DNA of 64,000 nucleotides from Aurantiochytrium sp. KH105 (taxonomy: Eukaryota; Sar; Bigyra; Thraustochytrida; Thraustochytriidae), in the NCBI GenBank assembly GCA_003116975.1, contig BGKB01000223.1, positions 1 to 64,000 on the forward strand, written 5' to 3'. The translations under genes were made by a program, and so were the position numbers. Within the stretch, counting starts at the first letter, position 1. Each line of letters starts with the position of its first letter. Shown in pieces: positions 9,400-19,550 of this stretch. The notes under the pieces were generated by a model that did not search any database, was not told the DNA's origin, and saw only the letters and a program-made list of their open reading frames with translations.

Positions 9400-11511
9400 A
9401 CTCAAGCACACGCACAAACAATCAGCAAAGCGCAGGCCTCGCTTAGGGCCAAAGCCGCCGAGCCAAACGAAACAAGGCCTGCCACGGAGGCCGAGATTGA
9501 CCCTGCGCGCGGTTCTGAGCCCTACCAGAAGCGTCACAACGCCCAAAGCAAGTCGAAGAATGCAGCCCCGGCGATGCTAGTATCGCCAAAGTCCAAGCTG
9601 GTGTCGCCAAAGTCGAAAGGCAAGAAAACGTCCACCCTTGCTTCATGTACTGAACATGTTGTGCAGTCGAGCGAGGACGAAAATTCGAGTGTGGGTGAAA
9701 GCGAGGAGAATGTAAAAAGCGTTGCTGACGAAGTTGTGGACTTGGCGCAGCAAATGGAGAAAGAAGAAAAAATGAGCACGCAAAGCATTGCAAGGCCGAC
9801 AACCCCGGCGTGCGACCTCCGAAGCGTAGTAAGCCGTCACTCTTCACCATCGCAGCTGCTCACGAAAGCGTCGCTTATGCGAAAGACATTGGCGAATCTC
9901 GAAAAATTCGCACTCACTCACGCGCCAAGTGTGCATGCCCGCTTCTTTGACCGCAACAACTCGACCATGTGGCATCGTTCGGGCAAGAAGCGTCGCTGGC
10001 AAAAAGACGACCTTGTCCGCGCGCTCCTCCAGGAAGATGGTTGCGAGCCAGTTTGTGTTCAAGCTAACGACGCAGAAGCCAGCCAGGACATGGAAGTCAA
10101 GCCGCCGGCGCCAACCCCGGCCTGTACGCCACATCGCGAGACCAGCGCAAAGTCGTCACCCGTGACAACCAAGAGCGATTCGCAACGCGAGACCGCACCA
10201 ATGCAGCCGCGATCCGCAAGTTCGCAACATCGAGAGTCCACCGCAGTTCCAGCACGATCGGCGAATATTGCACAACGTGAAGTCAGCTCAAAGCATTCGA
10301 CGTCAGCGAGCATCCTGCAGCGCGAGAGCACCTCAGTCCAAGCACGATCAGCGAGCACAAAGACATCAGAGGCCGCGCCTTCGACATTGCAAACGACTCC
10401 ACTCAAGGGTGCTGACCAGCCTGAAACGCAGCACAGCTGTGAGCCAACACAGACGCCCGCGACCAAAACGCTAGCGCAGAGGGGGGCATTGCAAGTACAG
10501 GAAAGTGCAGGTGCCTCAAGCAAGGTCATGAGTCTGCTCAAAGAGCACCTCAAAACGCAAGAGGCCTTCATGAACAAATGCCAGGAGCAATTCAAGTCTA
10601 ATGACTCGCGACTCCAAGAGCTTGCTGCTGAAGTCAAGGCGAGTAAGACACAGTCGGAGCAGGCGCTCGAGCAGCAGGAGTCCCTCAAAAATGCTCTTGC
10701 CAAAGAGATGTCGACGCAGATTGCACAAGCAATGGCAAACGCAAAATATTCAGTTGCTCCTCCTGCTCCCCCTCAATCATCGTCCTCTTTGTCTGCTCCT
10801 TCGTCAGCAACACCACGCAGAACTGGCATTCAGGTCTGCCAGGAGGACCAAGAAGGCGAAGACGATCCTCCCGCAAATGCCATGCCAGTCAACACGCCAA
10901 TGAACGCGTCCAAAAAAATGCAACAAGTTTGCGAGCAGGATGCCTCGCAAAGAGAAGAAGCTCGAGCTGCATTGCAAAAGCTGGATCCGACCGCATGTGA
11001 CCTCTTGGAGCTCGCGCAGACCTCCTTGTCTGATGCCGCGGAGCAAGCACGCGCGGATCTCCAGCGCGCTCAGCACCGTTTTGAGCGTGAACGGATGCGC
11101 ATCGCGCAGCGCACAGCGGTCAAGGCTTCGCGACGCCGCGCCTCGAAGCAGCGAGGGGCCTTACAAATGCTCCGCGTCGATGCAAGCAAGCTGGACAAGC
11201 TTCGCACTTGTCTCGTGGCCAAGGCTGTCGAGCTCGAGGCCTGTCTGCGCGAGCGCGAGCTCGCTGCGCACGACCTTCGTGCTCGCCTCGATGCGTGCCG
11301 CGCTGCCACGCCTTCCCTACGAACACAAGAGAGCACCCCTGCAGCGGAGACCGACGCGACGACTGCCGCGGCGACCGCCCTTGGCGCTTCGCTGGTGGCC
11401 GGCCTCAAGACCTTGGGCGACGAGCATGTTCGCCTCGCGCGCAAACGCAAGGCTCAAGTAGCGAGCCAGGTCGCCAAGTTGCAGCGCCTCGTTCAGACCT
11501 TCGAGCTCTAA
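8125..11511 (+). CDS. Large ARM/PH-like plus coiled-coil protein, candidate SYCP2/Red1/ASY3-type axis core
   Basis: 1128 residues with ATG in good context (CACAATGCC). Order: an all-helical N-terminal region (about 1-265), a beta-rich stretch (about 275-400, with alternating strands such as LSLYINATSLTVGY and SRLQIKLQ), a poly-Ala run (about 415-425), a long disordered Ser/Lys region with a doubled VSPKSK motif, a degenerate repeat built on QRES and ARSAS (about 667-752), and C-terminal coiled coils (about 795-850 and 940-1128). Helical ARM-like domain, then a PH/Spt16M-like domain, long disorder and C-terminal coiled coil is the layout of SYCP2 and its relatives Red1 and ASY3, which build the meiotic chromosome axis. 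In SYCP2 the coiled coil binds SYCP3; here a small coiled-coil gene lies head to head. I cannot exclude another nuclear scaffold. No enzyme motif seen. Confidence 0.6.
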
Positions 11512-12951
11512 CAACTGGTAAGGCGGCCTAGGACCTCCCTACGTGTCTATTGTTGTAGTAATGAGATGGCTGAGGCTTTTCCATAATTATTATTTGCCGG
11601 GACGATCACGTACACTCGGAGCACGCGCGCGCGCCTGAGGTATTAATAGAAGCGCCTCGAGGAGCCAGCGGCCGGTGACGTCGCGGTCTGCCTGCTCCGT
11701 TGCCGCGGCGCGCCCACGTACGGCTCGCAGCTGGCGGGTTCGGCCAGGTGGAGTATAAGAAGTGGGAAAACAAGCACAACAGGACATCGGGGGCAGGATA
11801 CGATTTTTCGAAAATCTTAATCTTGTAATGTGAACGAAAAAAACCAGACCAAGAAAATCTTATATGCTTATGTGATGGTACTGAATCCTCGACCCCCTGG
11901 CCTCACAAACGGACTCTTTGCTGGGTAGCCCCCGCATCCTCCCACAAGAGCAGAATTCGTGGGGAAACGCAATGGCAAGTCACATGGCCGTAAGGCTATA
12001 GCTCGGTTTGGATCAGGGCCTGTTTGAGAGTGCAAAGCGGGTAGCTCGCCTTGGCTTAGTCAGCAGCCATAGCTTCTAACAAGAGAATTATGTCAGCTTG
12101 CTCAAGCTGGCACAAACGCTTGACCTCATCTTAACACCAAAAAGTGTCAATACAGTCAGATGCTCTTGAGGCTGCGACGTAGTCGGTCGCAAGTTGAAAC
12201 GAGCAACTACCCAATTGTAGACCGTTGCGCAAGCCACACTCGAGGTCTCGACAAGCTTCAACGACAGGCAGCTCTCCAAGACTGTCCGAGGCAGCAAAGT
12301 AAATGTTTGCGCGAAACAAAATAACAAACACGGAGCACAAACTGCAAGTGTGTTTTGACCAAAATCCATTTCGAGTCTGGTGCTCATGGTTGTCTCCGAA
12401 TAGTTCATTTTGGTAAAGAGAACTCGACAAATTTCGAGTAACTTCGTGCAACTTCGAGGACGACGTTATTTGTTTTGTTTTTTCAAATTTTGCACCTTGT
12501 AGACAAAAGACCTACCTGTGCCTGGAGAACAACGTCATGAAGAAGAACATAACAGATGCAAAAATACTGTTTGCGTTCGCGTAGGAGGCGTGAAGAATAA
12601 TCGAAAAGAAAGCGAATGAATTGAATCGAAAATGCCGCGTCTCTTGCTGCGAGTTTGCGAAGGAGAGAGAGAGAGAGAGAGAGAGAGACGGCGGTGATCA
12701 TACGTCTTTGCTATCTCATGTACATCTCTTATTCTTTGAGGCGGCGGCGAGGGAATTGGTAGCTTTCGTTCATCCCCCCAAAATAAGATTCCCTAATCAG
12801 GTCTCTTTGCCGCAGCCAGCTCAAGAGTTACGATGTGTGACATTGACCCCTTGTAAAACATACTAGGAAAAATAAATCTCTCGCATTCTGGACTTGCGAA
12901 CTGCGGCAGCTTACCTGCTCGCTCAAGCAGACATAGTGGTGACCCCATGGC
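11512..12951. other. Intergenic region, no supported gene
   Basis: About 1.4 kb downstream of the SYCP2-like gene and upstream of the GCAT transcript. GC falls after 11800. A TATA-like GAGTATAAGAAG lies at about 11751. Two overlapping 106-codon minus-strand frames (12088-12451) have no recognisable content and are not called. A GA microsatellite is listed separately. I looked for U1, U2, U4, U6, SRP and RNase P signatures and saw none. Confidence 0.5.
12663..12688. repeat. (GA)13 microsatellite
   Basis: Uninterrupted GA dinucleotide run, about 670 bases before the chosen GCAT start. A similar CT run sits in the promoter at 19429. Confidence 0.95.
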
Positions 12952-13356
12952 ATGAAGCGCACCACCGCCAGTTACAAACAAGAGCAACATCGCAATCAAA
13001 ACAGCTTTTCTCAGAAGGACCTAAGTTACAGTCACCAACTTGAATTCTCTCTCTGCGTGCTACTTCTACTTTCCGTACAGTTTCCTTACAGACCCTTTGC
13101 CGCCAAAAAGGCCCTCGTTTTCCTCGGCTCGGCTTCCTCAGCTTGGCGTAAGTCGCCTTCTCTGCCTTCCTTCTTTCCCTCGCTCGCACCCGCTCGCTCG
13201 CAGATGCTCGCCGTTCGGGCAATGATCGACCTTCCTTCCTTCCTAGAAGCGTCCCAAGCGGCAGTTCACGGCAAGAATTGTATCCACCCTCCTTCACTCT
13301 CAGCTCGAAAGTTATCGCGCCGAGCAAATCGCCAACGCGCGCGCCTGCCAAAGACT

Positions 13357-14655
13357 ATGCAGCCCCTGGCAGCAAGCATCTCGCTCGGCAGCCGCACCTC
13401 GCTCCTCGCCCAGGCCGTCCGCGGAAGCCGCACCATGGCGTCGTCGTCGCGCGCCGCGTTGCAGACGCTCGAAGCGCGCCTCAACGAGGAAATGGACGGC
13501 ATGCGCGAGGCCGGCACCTACAAGACGGAGCGCGTGATCACCAGCCCGCAAGACAGCAAGGTCAGCGTTAGCGGGCGCGAGGACAAGGTGCTCAACTTTT
13601 GCGCCAACAACTATCTGGGCCTCTCGGACCATCCTGAAGTCGTCAAGGCAGCGCACGAAGCGCTAGACTCGCATGGGTTCGGTATGAGCTCCGTTCGCTT
13701 CATCTGCGGCACGCAAGATATTCACAAGGAGCTGGAGACCAAGATCGCCAAATTCCACGACATGGATGACTGCATTCTCTTTCCCTCGTGCTTTGATGCC
13801 AATGCTGGACTCTTCGAGGCCATTCTTGGGCCCGAAGACGCACTCATCAGTGACAGCCTTAATCATGCGTCCATCATTGATGGCGTCCGGCTTTGCAAGG
13901 CGCAGCGCCATCGCTACAAGCACATGGACATGGCCGATCTCGAAGAAAAGCTTGTTGCAGCCAAAGATGCGCGCGTGCGTCTCATCGTCACGGATGGTGT
14001 TTTTAGCATGGACGGCGATGTGGCACCGCTTCGAGACATTTGCGATCTTGCGGAGAAGCATGACGCTCTTGTTTTCATTGATGAGTGCCACGCCACGGGA
14101 TTTTTTGGCGAGACAGGCCGCGGCACCATCGAGCATTGCGACGTGCACGGACGTGTCGCCATCATCAACTCCACGCTTGGCAAGGCGCTTGGTGGCGCCA
14201 CTGGCGGCTACACCGCAGCGATTCAGCCTGTCGTAGACATTTTGCGTCAAAAGGCGCGCCCCTACCTCTTCTCGAATGCTGTGGCCCCGGCCGTCGTTGG
14301 TGCCTCACTCAAGGTCTTCGACATGCTCTCGCAGCCGGACAATCCTTTCGTGGCCAAGGTCCGCAAGAACACGCACCTTTTTCGCGACCGCCTCACCGAG
14401 GCGGGCTTTCGTCTCAGCGGGGATTATGATCATCCGATTGTTCCCGTCATGCTTGGCGATGCCCGTCTCGCATCCGAGATGGCTGACGACATGCTGCAAC
14501 GGGGTGTCTACGTCATTGGCTTTTCCTTTCCTGTTGTGCCTCGCGGCGAGGCACGCATCCGCACGCAAATCTCCGCGGCGCATTCAGAGGACGATGTAAA
14601 CTTTGCTGTCGACGCCTTCATTGAGATTGGCAAGAAGCACGGAGTCATCAACTGA
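13357..14655 (+). CDS. GCAT: Glycine C-acetyltransferase (2-amino-3-ketobutyrate CoA ligase), mitochondrial
   Basis: A PLP enzyme of the alpha-oxoamine synthase family. It cleaves 2-amino-3-oxobutyrate with CoA to glycine and acetyl-CoA, the second step of threonine breakdown after threonine dehydrogenase. The conserved body runs from [17 protein letters not shown] through [45 protein letters not shown] (cofactor-stacking His and Asp region) and the Schiff-base lysine in [10 protein letters not shown] to the C-terminal [18 protein letters not shown]. It resembles E. coli Kbl across nearly its whole length. I chose the ATG at 13357: it gives 432 residues with an Arg/Ser-rich presequence of about 30 residues, typical of mitochondrial import. 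The frame is open back to 12952, but that part is unlike any Kbl and holds a GTAAGT (13147) and a pyrimidine-rich CAG (13202), so it may be UTR with a small intron. Confidence 0.93.
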   Translation: MQPLAASISLGSRTSLLAQAVRGSRTMASSSRAALQTLEARLNEEMDGMREAGTYKTERVITSPQDSKVSVSGREDKVLNFCANNYLGLSDHPEVVKAAHEALDSHGFGMSSVRFICGTQDIHKELETKIAKFHDMDDCILFPSCFDANAGLFEAILGPEDALISDSLNHASIIDGVRLCKAQRHRYKHMDMADLEEKLVAAKDARVRLIVTDGVFSMDGDVAPLRDICDLAEKHDALVFIDECHATGFFGETGRGTIEHCDVHGRVAIINSTLGKALGGATGGYTAAIQPVVDILRQKARPYLFSNAVAPAVVGASLKVFDMLSQPDNPFVAKVRKNTHLFRDRLTEAGFRLSGDYDHPIVPVMLGDARLASEMADDMLQRGVYVIGFSFPVVPRGEARIRTQISAAHSEDDVNFAVDAFIEIGKKHGVIN

Positions 14656-15184
14656 ATTGGCTCTTGCACGTACGTATCGTATCGTGTCGTAGCGTAGCGT
14701 ATCGTATCGCAGCAGTAAAAAAAAAAAACTTCGAAAATAATAAAGTAAGCTTGGTTTTGGTGATTGTATGAGCTTGGCTTGGTGATTTTATGCTCCTGGT
14801 GGTGACCAGAAAGTGATGTTACGCCCGCAGAAGCAGAGACGATCGAATGCTTGGCTGACAAAGAGTAACGAAAGGTAAGTCGTCAGCATTTCGGCTAGGT
14901 TCTCGAGGCTTATTGTCCTCTTTTGTTCCTTTTTTCTCTTGCGCGCTGTTTGGTCCAGAATATCATTGTTCAAGAAGGGACACCAGATTCTGGTGAATGA
15001 ATACACATGAATCAAATCATAAAGAATCTATCAAGCTTCTTTTCGAGGCGAGGCCATACCATTTCGTGTCATATCCATGTCATGGCGCGCACGCCAGGAC
15101 CCGCGCCAAGCAGGTCCTCTGGAGCGGAAAACACACAATAAATGCCGCACGACTGTCCGATGAACGAACAGGGAACACCTCAAA
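14656..15184. other. Convergent 3' intergenic region with simple repeat
   Basis: 529 bases between two convergent genes. A CGTATCGTATCGTGTCGTAGC-like pentanucleotide-derived repeat occupies about 14668-14712, followed by a 12-base A run (14717-14728). Nothing else seen. Confidence 0.5.
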
Positions 15185-17026
15185 CTAACAGGGGACGAGG
15201 GAAACTACCTCGCGGGAACAAGTGACTTCCCGCGTCACGAGAGCAAGCTCATGGTCTGCGGCCAGGTTCTTTACCTTTACTTTTTGCAAAGCACGCGCGA
15301 TGTCCGCAGTCTGTGAATCCTGAAGAAACTCCACGTCTTCCTGATAGCGCATCGGCAGCAAAGACATATCGTAAAAGAGGACGGGGTTGATCCGCTTAAT
15401 GCGGATGTAACGGGAAAATGTAGAGAACCCAGTCCCCAAATAGAGAGACGAACGGGCGCAGATGAGCTGTTCCAGAATGCCCAGCAAACTCATTTGAATG
15501 TCATTCTGAGGAAATTGCGAGAGGAATCGCCCCACAGCAGGAACTTCGGCCAGAGCGCGACTAAAATACAATTCGAAGCCAGCCTTTCGAAAGTGCTCAA
15601 AGTACACCGAGTCCGCGCGCGATGGCTGCGTGGCAACGTAGAGGCGCGGGGAGATCTCTGTTGCGTTGTACTTTAGTAGTCGCTTCACAAAGCTGGTAGC
15701 AGGGCCGAGCTTGTCCGTGAGCAACGCCGAGTCGCGATCTTGGAAACGCACATGTACAGAGTTAAAAGGTTGCGTGCCAAAGAGGCCCTCTGTGGCGAGG
15801 CGGGCCACCATTCGAAAGTCGGGAGCCAGCTGTACGTGACTCTGCGCGTATTCAGCCTCATCGTCTGTGAAATTAAAACGCTTCCACATGGAGTACTTGG
15901 CAAAGAACAGGACCTCGCTCGGGTCATCGCCGTATAGTCGTTGCAGGTCTTGTGTCGTGTACGGTGCATCGCGTTCCGAATTCTTGTACGGAAGCTCTAC
16001 GCGGTGCCACTTGGGAAATTCCCGCTTTTCGTTAAATTCGACGAAACGCCGCAAGATAATGTGCCGCAGCCCCAAGGTCCGCACGGCCTTATTCATGCGC
16101 ACTTCATCAAAGACGTGAAAAGCTTGTACGGTGCGCTCCCAGGTCACCTTATTGTAGTTCCAAAACATGCTCGTGTGCGGGCAAACAGGCGGAACCACAA
16201 GAGTGCGCCCAAGCGCTTTGGCCACCAAAAGAGCCTGCTCGAGAATAATACGCTGGTTGCTCATTCCCCCCGATGGCTGGTACACAAAGTATTTTTCTCC
16301 TGGTTTGTACCAGGATGCGTGCGTGAAATGACGCTCTATGGCGAGATTCTTGAGTGGTTTGGCTGCGGGTTCACTCTTGGACGACCACATGGTCACGAAA
16401 TCATTGTGATTCTGCATCTTTGCCTTGGCGAGCGCCTCTCGCTCTCCCAGGCGCTCAATTGAATTTTTCGTCACTAGCACAGACAGTTTTTGTTGCGCGG
16501 GAAGGAGGAAATCCTCTGTGAGATCCGGCGGTGTCCCCGTTTCAAGATCTTCCTCGTCTTCTTCATCCCCTTCTTCTTCGAATCCTGGTTCATCGTCGTC
16601 CTCTTCTCTCAAGTCATCTTCTCCATCATCACCTCTATGATGTCCCGTGGTCAGTTTTGGGGTCTCGTCGGCAGGATAACGAAGATTGCTGCTCCCCAGA
16701 CCTCCTGTGTTGGCAGGATCATAAGCGCTCTCAAGGCCTGATAACTCGTTGTCCTTGTTGAGTACGTCTGTGAGCGCGCCACCCAAAAGCCACGCACGCC
16801 ACGTCATTGTCAGGCAAAAGGCGCAGATGCCGAGGAGCAGACCTTTGCGACTCATTTTTGCCAAAATCGCTCGCCAGCCTGTTATGCGATCCGATGACGC
16901 GGAAGCCGCTGCTGAGCCTGACGCTCCGGGTCCTCGCTTCGGGGTCTTCGCTTTCGCCGTCCCAGACGAGAGCGCCGCCGCAGCGGCGCCGTCCGGCGTA
17001 GCCGGTCCGCGCACAGGTCTCAGCAT
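15185..17026 (-). CDS. O-fucosyltransferase-like type II Golgi membrane protein
   Basis: The frame extends to 17098 but begins there with GTG; the first ATG is at 17026 (MLRPVRG), giving 613 residues. A short basic cytosolic N-terminus, one membrane segment (about 62-83, GLLLGICAFCLTMTW) and a long acidic stem (about 120-185, Asp/Glu runs) precede a lumenal catalytic-type domain. Diagnostic motifs are FVYQPSGGMSNQRIILEQALLVAKALGRTLVVPP (about 240-275 region), VHVRFQDRD (about 424) and a C-terminal block with LICARSSLYLGTGFSTFSRYI. These match the GDP-fucose O-fucosyltransferase superfamily, where an N-terminal GGxxNQR and an HxRxxD-type motif shape the GDP-sugar site. Donor and acceptor cannot be read from sequence; plant-type relatives include rhamnosyl- and fucosyltransferases. 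Convergent with GCAT. Confidence 0.8.
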   Translation of the reverse strand: MLRPVRGPATPDGAAAAALSSGTAKAKTPKRGPGASGSAAASASSDRITGWRAILAKMSRKGLLLGICAFCLTMTWRAWLLGGALTDVLNKDNELSGLESAYDPANTGGLGSSNLRYPADETPKLTTGHHRGDDGEDDLREEDDDEPGFEEEGDEEDEEDLETGTPPDLTEDFLLPAQQKLSVLVTKNSIERLGEREALAKAKMQNHNDFVTMWSSKSEPAAKPLKNLAIERHFTHASWYKPGEKYFVYQPSGGMSNQRIILEQALLVAKALGRTLVVPPVCPHTSMFWNYNKVTWERTVQAFHVFDEVRMNKAVRTLGLRHIILRRFVEFNEKREFPKWHRVELPYKNSERDAPYTTQDLQRLYGDDPSEVLFFAKYSMWKRFNFTDDEAEYAQSHVQLAPDFRMVARLATEGLFGTQPFNSVHVRFQDRDSALLTDKLGPATSFVKRLLKYNATEISPRLYVATQPSRADSVYFEHFRKAGFELYFSRALAEVPAVGRFLSQFPQNDIQMSLLGILEQLICARSSLYLGTGFSTFSRYIRIKRINPVLFYDMSLLPMRYQEDVEFLQDSQTADIARALQKVKVKNLAADHELALVTREVTCSREVVSLVPC

Positions 17027-17920
17027 CCACGCCCGCACGCGTGGCGAGGCGAGGCGAGGCGAGGCGCTCTTCGTCGCCGCGCCCCGTCGAGCGTCCACGG
17101 GCCTCGCCGGTGGGTCCCGCCGCGCGCAGAGCCTTGCCAGGCAGAGCCGCCTCGCGGCAGCCTTTCCCTCGCTGCCGTCTGCGCCGCGCTTCCGGTCTGC
17201 GCGTTGTGCTTTGCGTCCACCGCGTTCGTTCGCTTTCCGCGCTTCCGTGCCGGGGTTCCAGAGGTTCTGTTTTTAACCGGTAGCCCGACGCTGGAGCCGA
17301 GTGGGACTCGCGCTCGCGCGCGTCCGGCGTGCGCGTGGGAGGGAGGGAGGGCGACCACGCGCCGATGCGGAGGAGCCCGGGGAAGAGCAGAGCAGAGCAG
17401 GGCAGAGCAGAGCAGGGGAGACGAGGACGAGAGTGGGGACGGGGGCAGGGTGAAAGCGGGCGTGCTTGCTCGTAAGTAACGCTTTCCCGCCGCCGCCACC
17501 GCCGCCACCGCCGCCACCGCTGCGGTCGAAGGGTGTTCATGACATGCTGTCGCTGTCAGTGGTGAGAAGGATCGAAAAGACACTCCTTTTTGGGCCAACC
17601 CATCCGACCACCGCAAAGGCTGACTCTCCACGGCGGCTTGCTGTCATGGTGGGCCGGCTCCACAAACTCGACATCAAGTAAGTTGCCAGCGAGAGTAAAG
17701 GCTCAAGGTGGGATCATCGCAGTAGGCTGTCGGTGCAGCGACGAAGATCAAATTTAATTAACCCACCATCTGCAATGCAACTGTCACGTTCCGGTGCCGC
17801 TGCTCGTGGCAGTGGTGTGGAATCTCAGCACCGTGTTGGCCCCCCCCCCCCGCACCCCCAAAGCGTATAGGCCAATCCGATTGTGACAGCTGTTCTAGTA
17901 GTTCTAGTGCAAAACGCAAA
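17027..17920. other. Divergent promoter region, GC-rich with CCG/CCA repeat
   Basis: 894 bases between the O-FucT-like gene and the HAUS1-like gene. It contains repeats at 17040-17065 (GGCGA units) and 17385-17415 (GAGCA/GGGCA units), a CCG/CCA triplet tract at 17488-17524 and a C10 run near 17841. A short plus frame ends in CATCAAGTAAGT near 17675, which resembles an exon end plus donor, but I cannot connect it to a downstream exon. Confidence 0.45.
17488..17524. repeat. CCG/CCA triplet repeat
   Basis: Repeated GCCGCCACC units in the intergenic GC-rich DNA. Confidence 0.85.
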
Positions 17921-18670
17921 ATGAAGCGCAAGACAAGACGAGGCAGAAACGGATGCGAAGCGAGCACGATGGGCCGCGGCGAGGAGCAGCAGCAGCAGCA
18001 GGAGGAGGAGCTCAATGCGTGGCTTGGAAACGCAGCGCACGGAGGGCCGCAAGAGCTTGTCTCTACTGAAGATGAACGCGAGGGCAAAGAAGAGACTCAG
18101 GACGATGTCGCGGCCAGACTTGCGAGCTGCCTCGCCAAACTAGGCCTCGCGGCAACCGATGCCGGGAGCGACGCGGCCATCGCGAGTGCGTGGGCAGCGG
18201 CGTCTGCGCGCGACCAAGATGCGCGAGCGCAGCTTGATGCGGCGCGCGCACATCATACCGACATTCAGGAAAAGGTGGCGCGCGTTGGCGTCTGGCGAAG
18301 GCAGCTTCAAACGCAGCTCGCGGACCTCGAGGCCGAAACGGCTGCGCGGAACGAAAACGTGGCGACTTTGAATCAAGAGGTCGAGAGCTTTCGCGTTAAA
18401 CGATCAGAGTACGCGCAGCAGAGAAGAGAGGCTCTTGCTGCCTTGCAAAACGTGGACTTGGAGCGTATCAGTCACCAGGCCATTCTTGAAAAGCGAGCAC
18501 GCCTTGATCGGGCGCTGCAACGTCAGAAAGAACTCCGCGACTTGCACCGACCGTATCATGATCTTTCTACAGACGCTCGGGCAGCGACGCAGCAGGTTGC
18601 TCAAGCGCGCCAAACCCTGTCAAACCTTGACGCTCAGTTCCAGCGCCTTGTCGCCGGGCTCAGTCTCTAG
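17921..18670 (+). CDS. HAUS1: HAUS augmin-like complex subunit 1 homologue
   Basis: A 249-residue, almost wholly helical coiled-coil protein. Augmin recruits gamma-tubulin to existing spindle microtubules so that new ones branch off. Several landmarks follow animal HAUS1 in order: an N-terminal LNAWLG motif (animal form AAWLKKIFG) near residue 32; long heptads through 100-190; ERISHQAILEKRARLDRAL (animal form ASLSHQSLVALSEKLARL) near 185; and the ending YHDLSTDARAATQQVAQARQ (animal form YLDLMPNPSLAQVKIEEAK). The match runs to the C-terminus, where both proteins stop within a few residues of each other, and total length (249 against about 278) is similar. The comparison is from memory, so the call is probable rather than certain. 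An internal ATG at 17969 is an alternative start. A poly-Gln run sits near residue 23. Confidence 0.7.
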   Translation: MKRKTRRGRNGCEASTMGRGEEQQQQQEEELNAWLGNAAHGGPQELVSTEDEREGKEETQDDVAARLASCLAKLGLAATDAGSDAAIASAWAAASARDQDARAQLDAARAHHTDIQEKVARVGVWRRQLQTQLADLEAETAARNENVATLNQEVESFRVKRSEYAQQRREALAALQNVDLERISHQAILEKRARLDRALQRQKELRDLHRPYHDLSTDARAATQQVAQARQTLSNLDAQFQRLVAGLSL

Positions 18671-18698
18671 AAAGTTTCGCCGGCGCAAGAGCAAGCCA

Positions 18699-18740
18699 AC
18701 CGACTGACTGACCAACCTGCCGGTCAGCGGGTCAGTCGGC
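18699..18740. other. Near-palindromic hairpin in the HAUS1 3' flank
   Basis: CCGACTGACTGACC (18700-18713) is followed after an eight-base loop by GGTCAGCGGGTCAGTCGG, giving a stem with one internal bulge about 30 bases after the stop codon. It may be a 3' UTR hairpin. Function is not inferable. Confidence 0.4.
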
Positions 18741-18890
18741 AGAGGAAGAAGAACCTCTTTTGTTCTTTTGTTTTCTAAAATGAGAGCGGGCCTCGAAGCT
18801 AATCTCTACATGTGTTTTGTATAATTCAAGCAACTGGATTCACCTATTTCTTCATCCCAACTTCTCTTTTGCTGCTACTGCTGCAGCTGC

Positions 18891-19421
18891 TCATTTGCTT
18901 GTGCTTCGCGTGAAGTGTTGCTGTTGCATGGCCGTTTCTTGATGACTAGAAATGACGCGCTTTGCACAATGGTTCATTGCATTTTGCGCAACACGTTTTT
19001 CAATCTCCTCAATCTCTGATGCTGCCGTATTCACCGACAAGATGAGCCAAGTCATTGGACCAAGGCTCAAAGTCCTGGGATTGAATTCAGGTTGCCCGAG
19101 ATTCTCCAGCTCCTTAGGCAACTGCATTCCCACAAAGGAGGCCATCAAGCGGTGCCGTAGTACCTCAGGATAGAGCTGTGCATACTGAACAGCCGCATCT
19201 CGTTCCGTGTTCCACAATATGTATGTGGACAGCCCGAATCCAACGCAAGAGCCCAAGAGATACGGGCCCAGAGGCCCGACCGTGGCCGAGAAAAGGTTCG
19301 CGCCGATCCACCCGGAAGTCAACCCAAAGCTGAGACTGAGAAAGATGCTTTGGCCAAGGTGCTTGGTGACGATGCGCGCTCTGGACGGCACGAGCGCGAC
19401 GAGATCATGCGCAAACTCCAT
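18891..19421 (-). CDS. Hypothetical two-pass membrane protein
   Basis: From the ATG at 19421 (MEFAHDLVAL) the protein has 176 residues. Upstream codons in the same frame cover a CT microsatellite and the promoter of the divergent neighbour, so that extension is unlikely to be coding. Two membrane segments are visible, about residues 25-45 (IFLSLSFGLTSGWIGANLF) and 52-72 (GPYLLGSCVGFGLSTYILW), then an amphipathic region and a short hydrophobic stretch LGPMTWLILSV near 130. I do not recognise the family. Its ATG lies only 129 bases from that of the ERG28-like gene, so the two probably share a promoter; a role in the same ER membrane system is only a guess. Confidence 0.6.
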   Translation of the reverse strand: MEFAHDLVALVPSRARIVTKHLGQSIFLSLSFGLTSGWIGANLFSATVGPLGPYLLGSCVGFGLSTYILWNTERDAAVQYAQLYPEVLRHRLMASFVGMQLPKELENLGQPEFNPRTLSLGPMTWLILSVNTAASEIEEIEKRVAQNAMNHCAKRVISSHQETAMQQQHFTRSTSK

Positions 19422-19428
19422 TTTCTGG

Positions 19429-19449
19429 TCTCTCTCTCTCTCTCTCTCT
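19429..19449. repeat. (CT)n microsatellite in a divergent promoter
   Basis: Uninterrupted CT dinucleotides between the two divergent start codons at 19421 and 19551. Confidence 0.95.
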
Positions 19450-19550
19450 TTGCAAAATAGACCAAGACTCTTGCTCGGGCCCAGGAGAGGACTGCTGCTG
19501 CTGCTGCTGCCACGACGCCGCGCTGCGCCGCTATCCCGAGCTACGCCACA

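Noticed and set aside
11880-12460. Structured non-coding RNA (SRP, RNase P or snRNA)
   Set aside because: No characteristic core motifs of these RNAs could be found by reading.
12952-13356. N-terminal extension of GCAT by 135 codons
   Set aside because: It has no counterpart in the family and would hide the mitochondrial presequence; it contains splice-like signals, so UTR is more likely.
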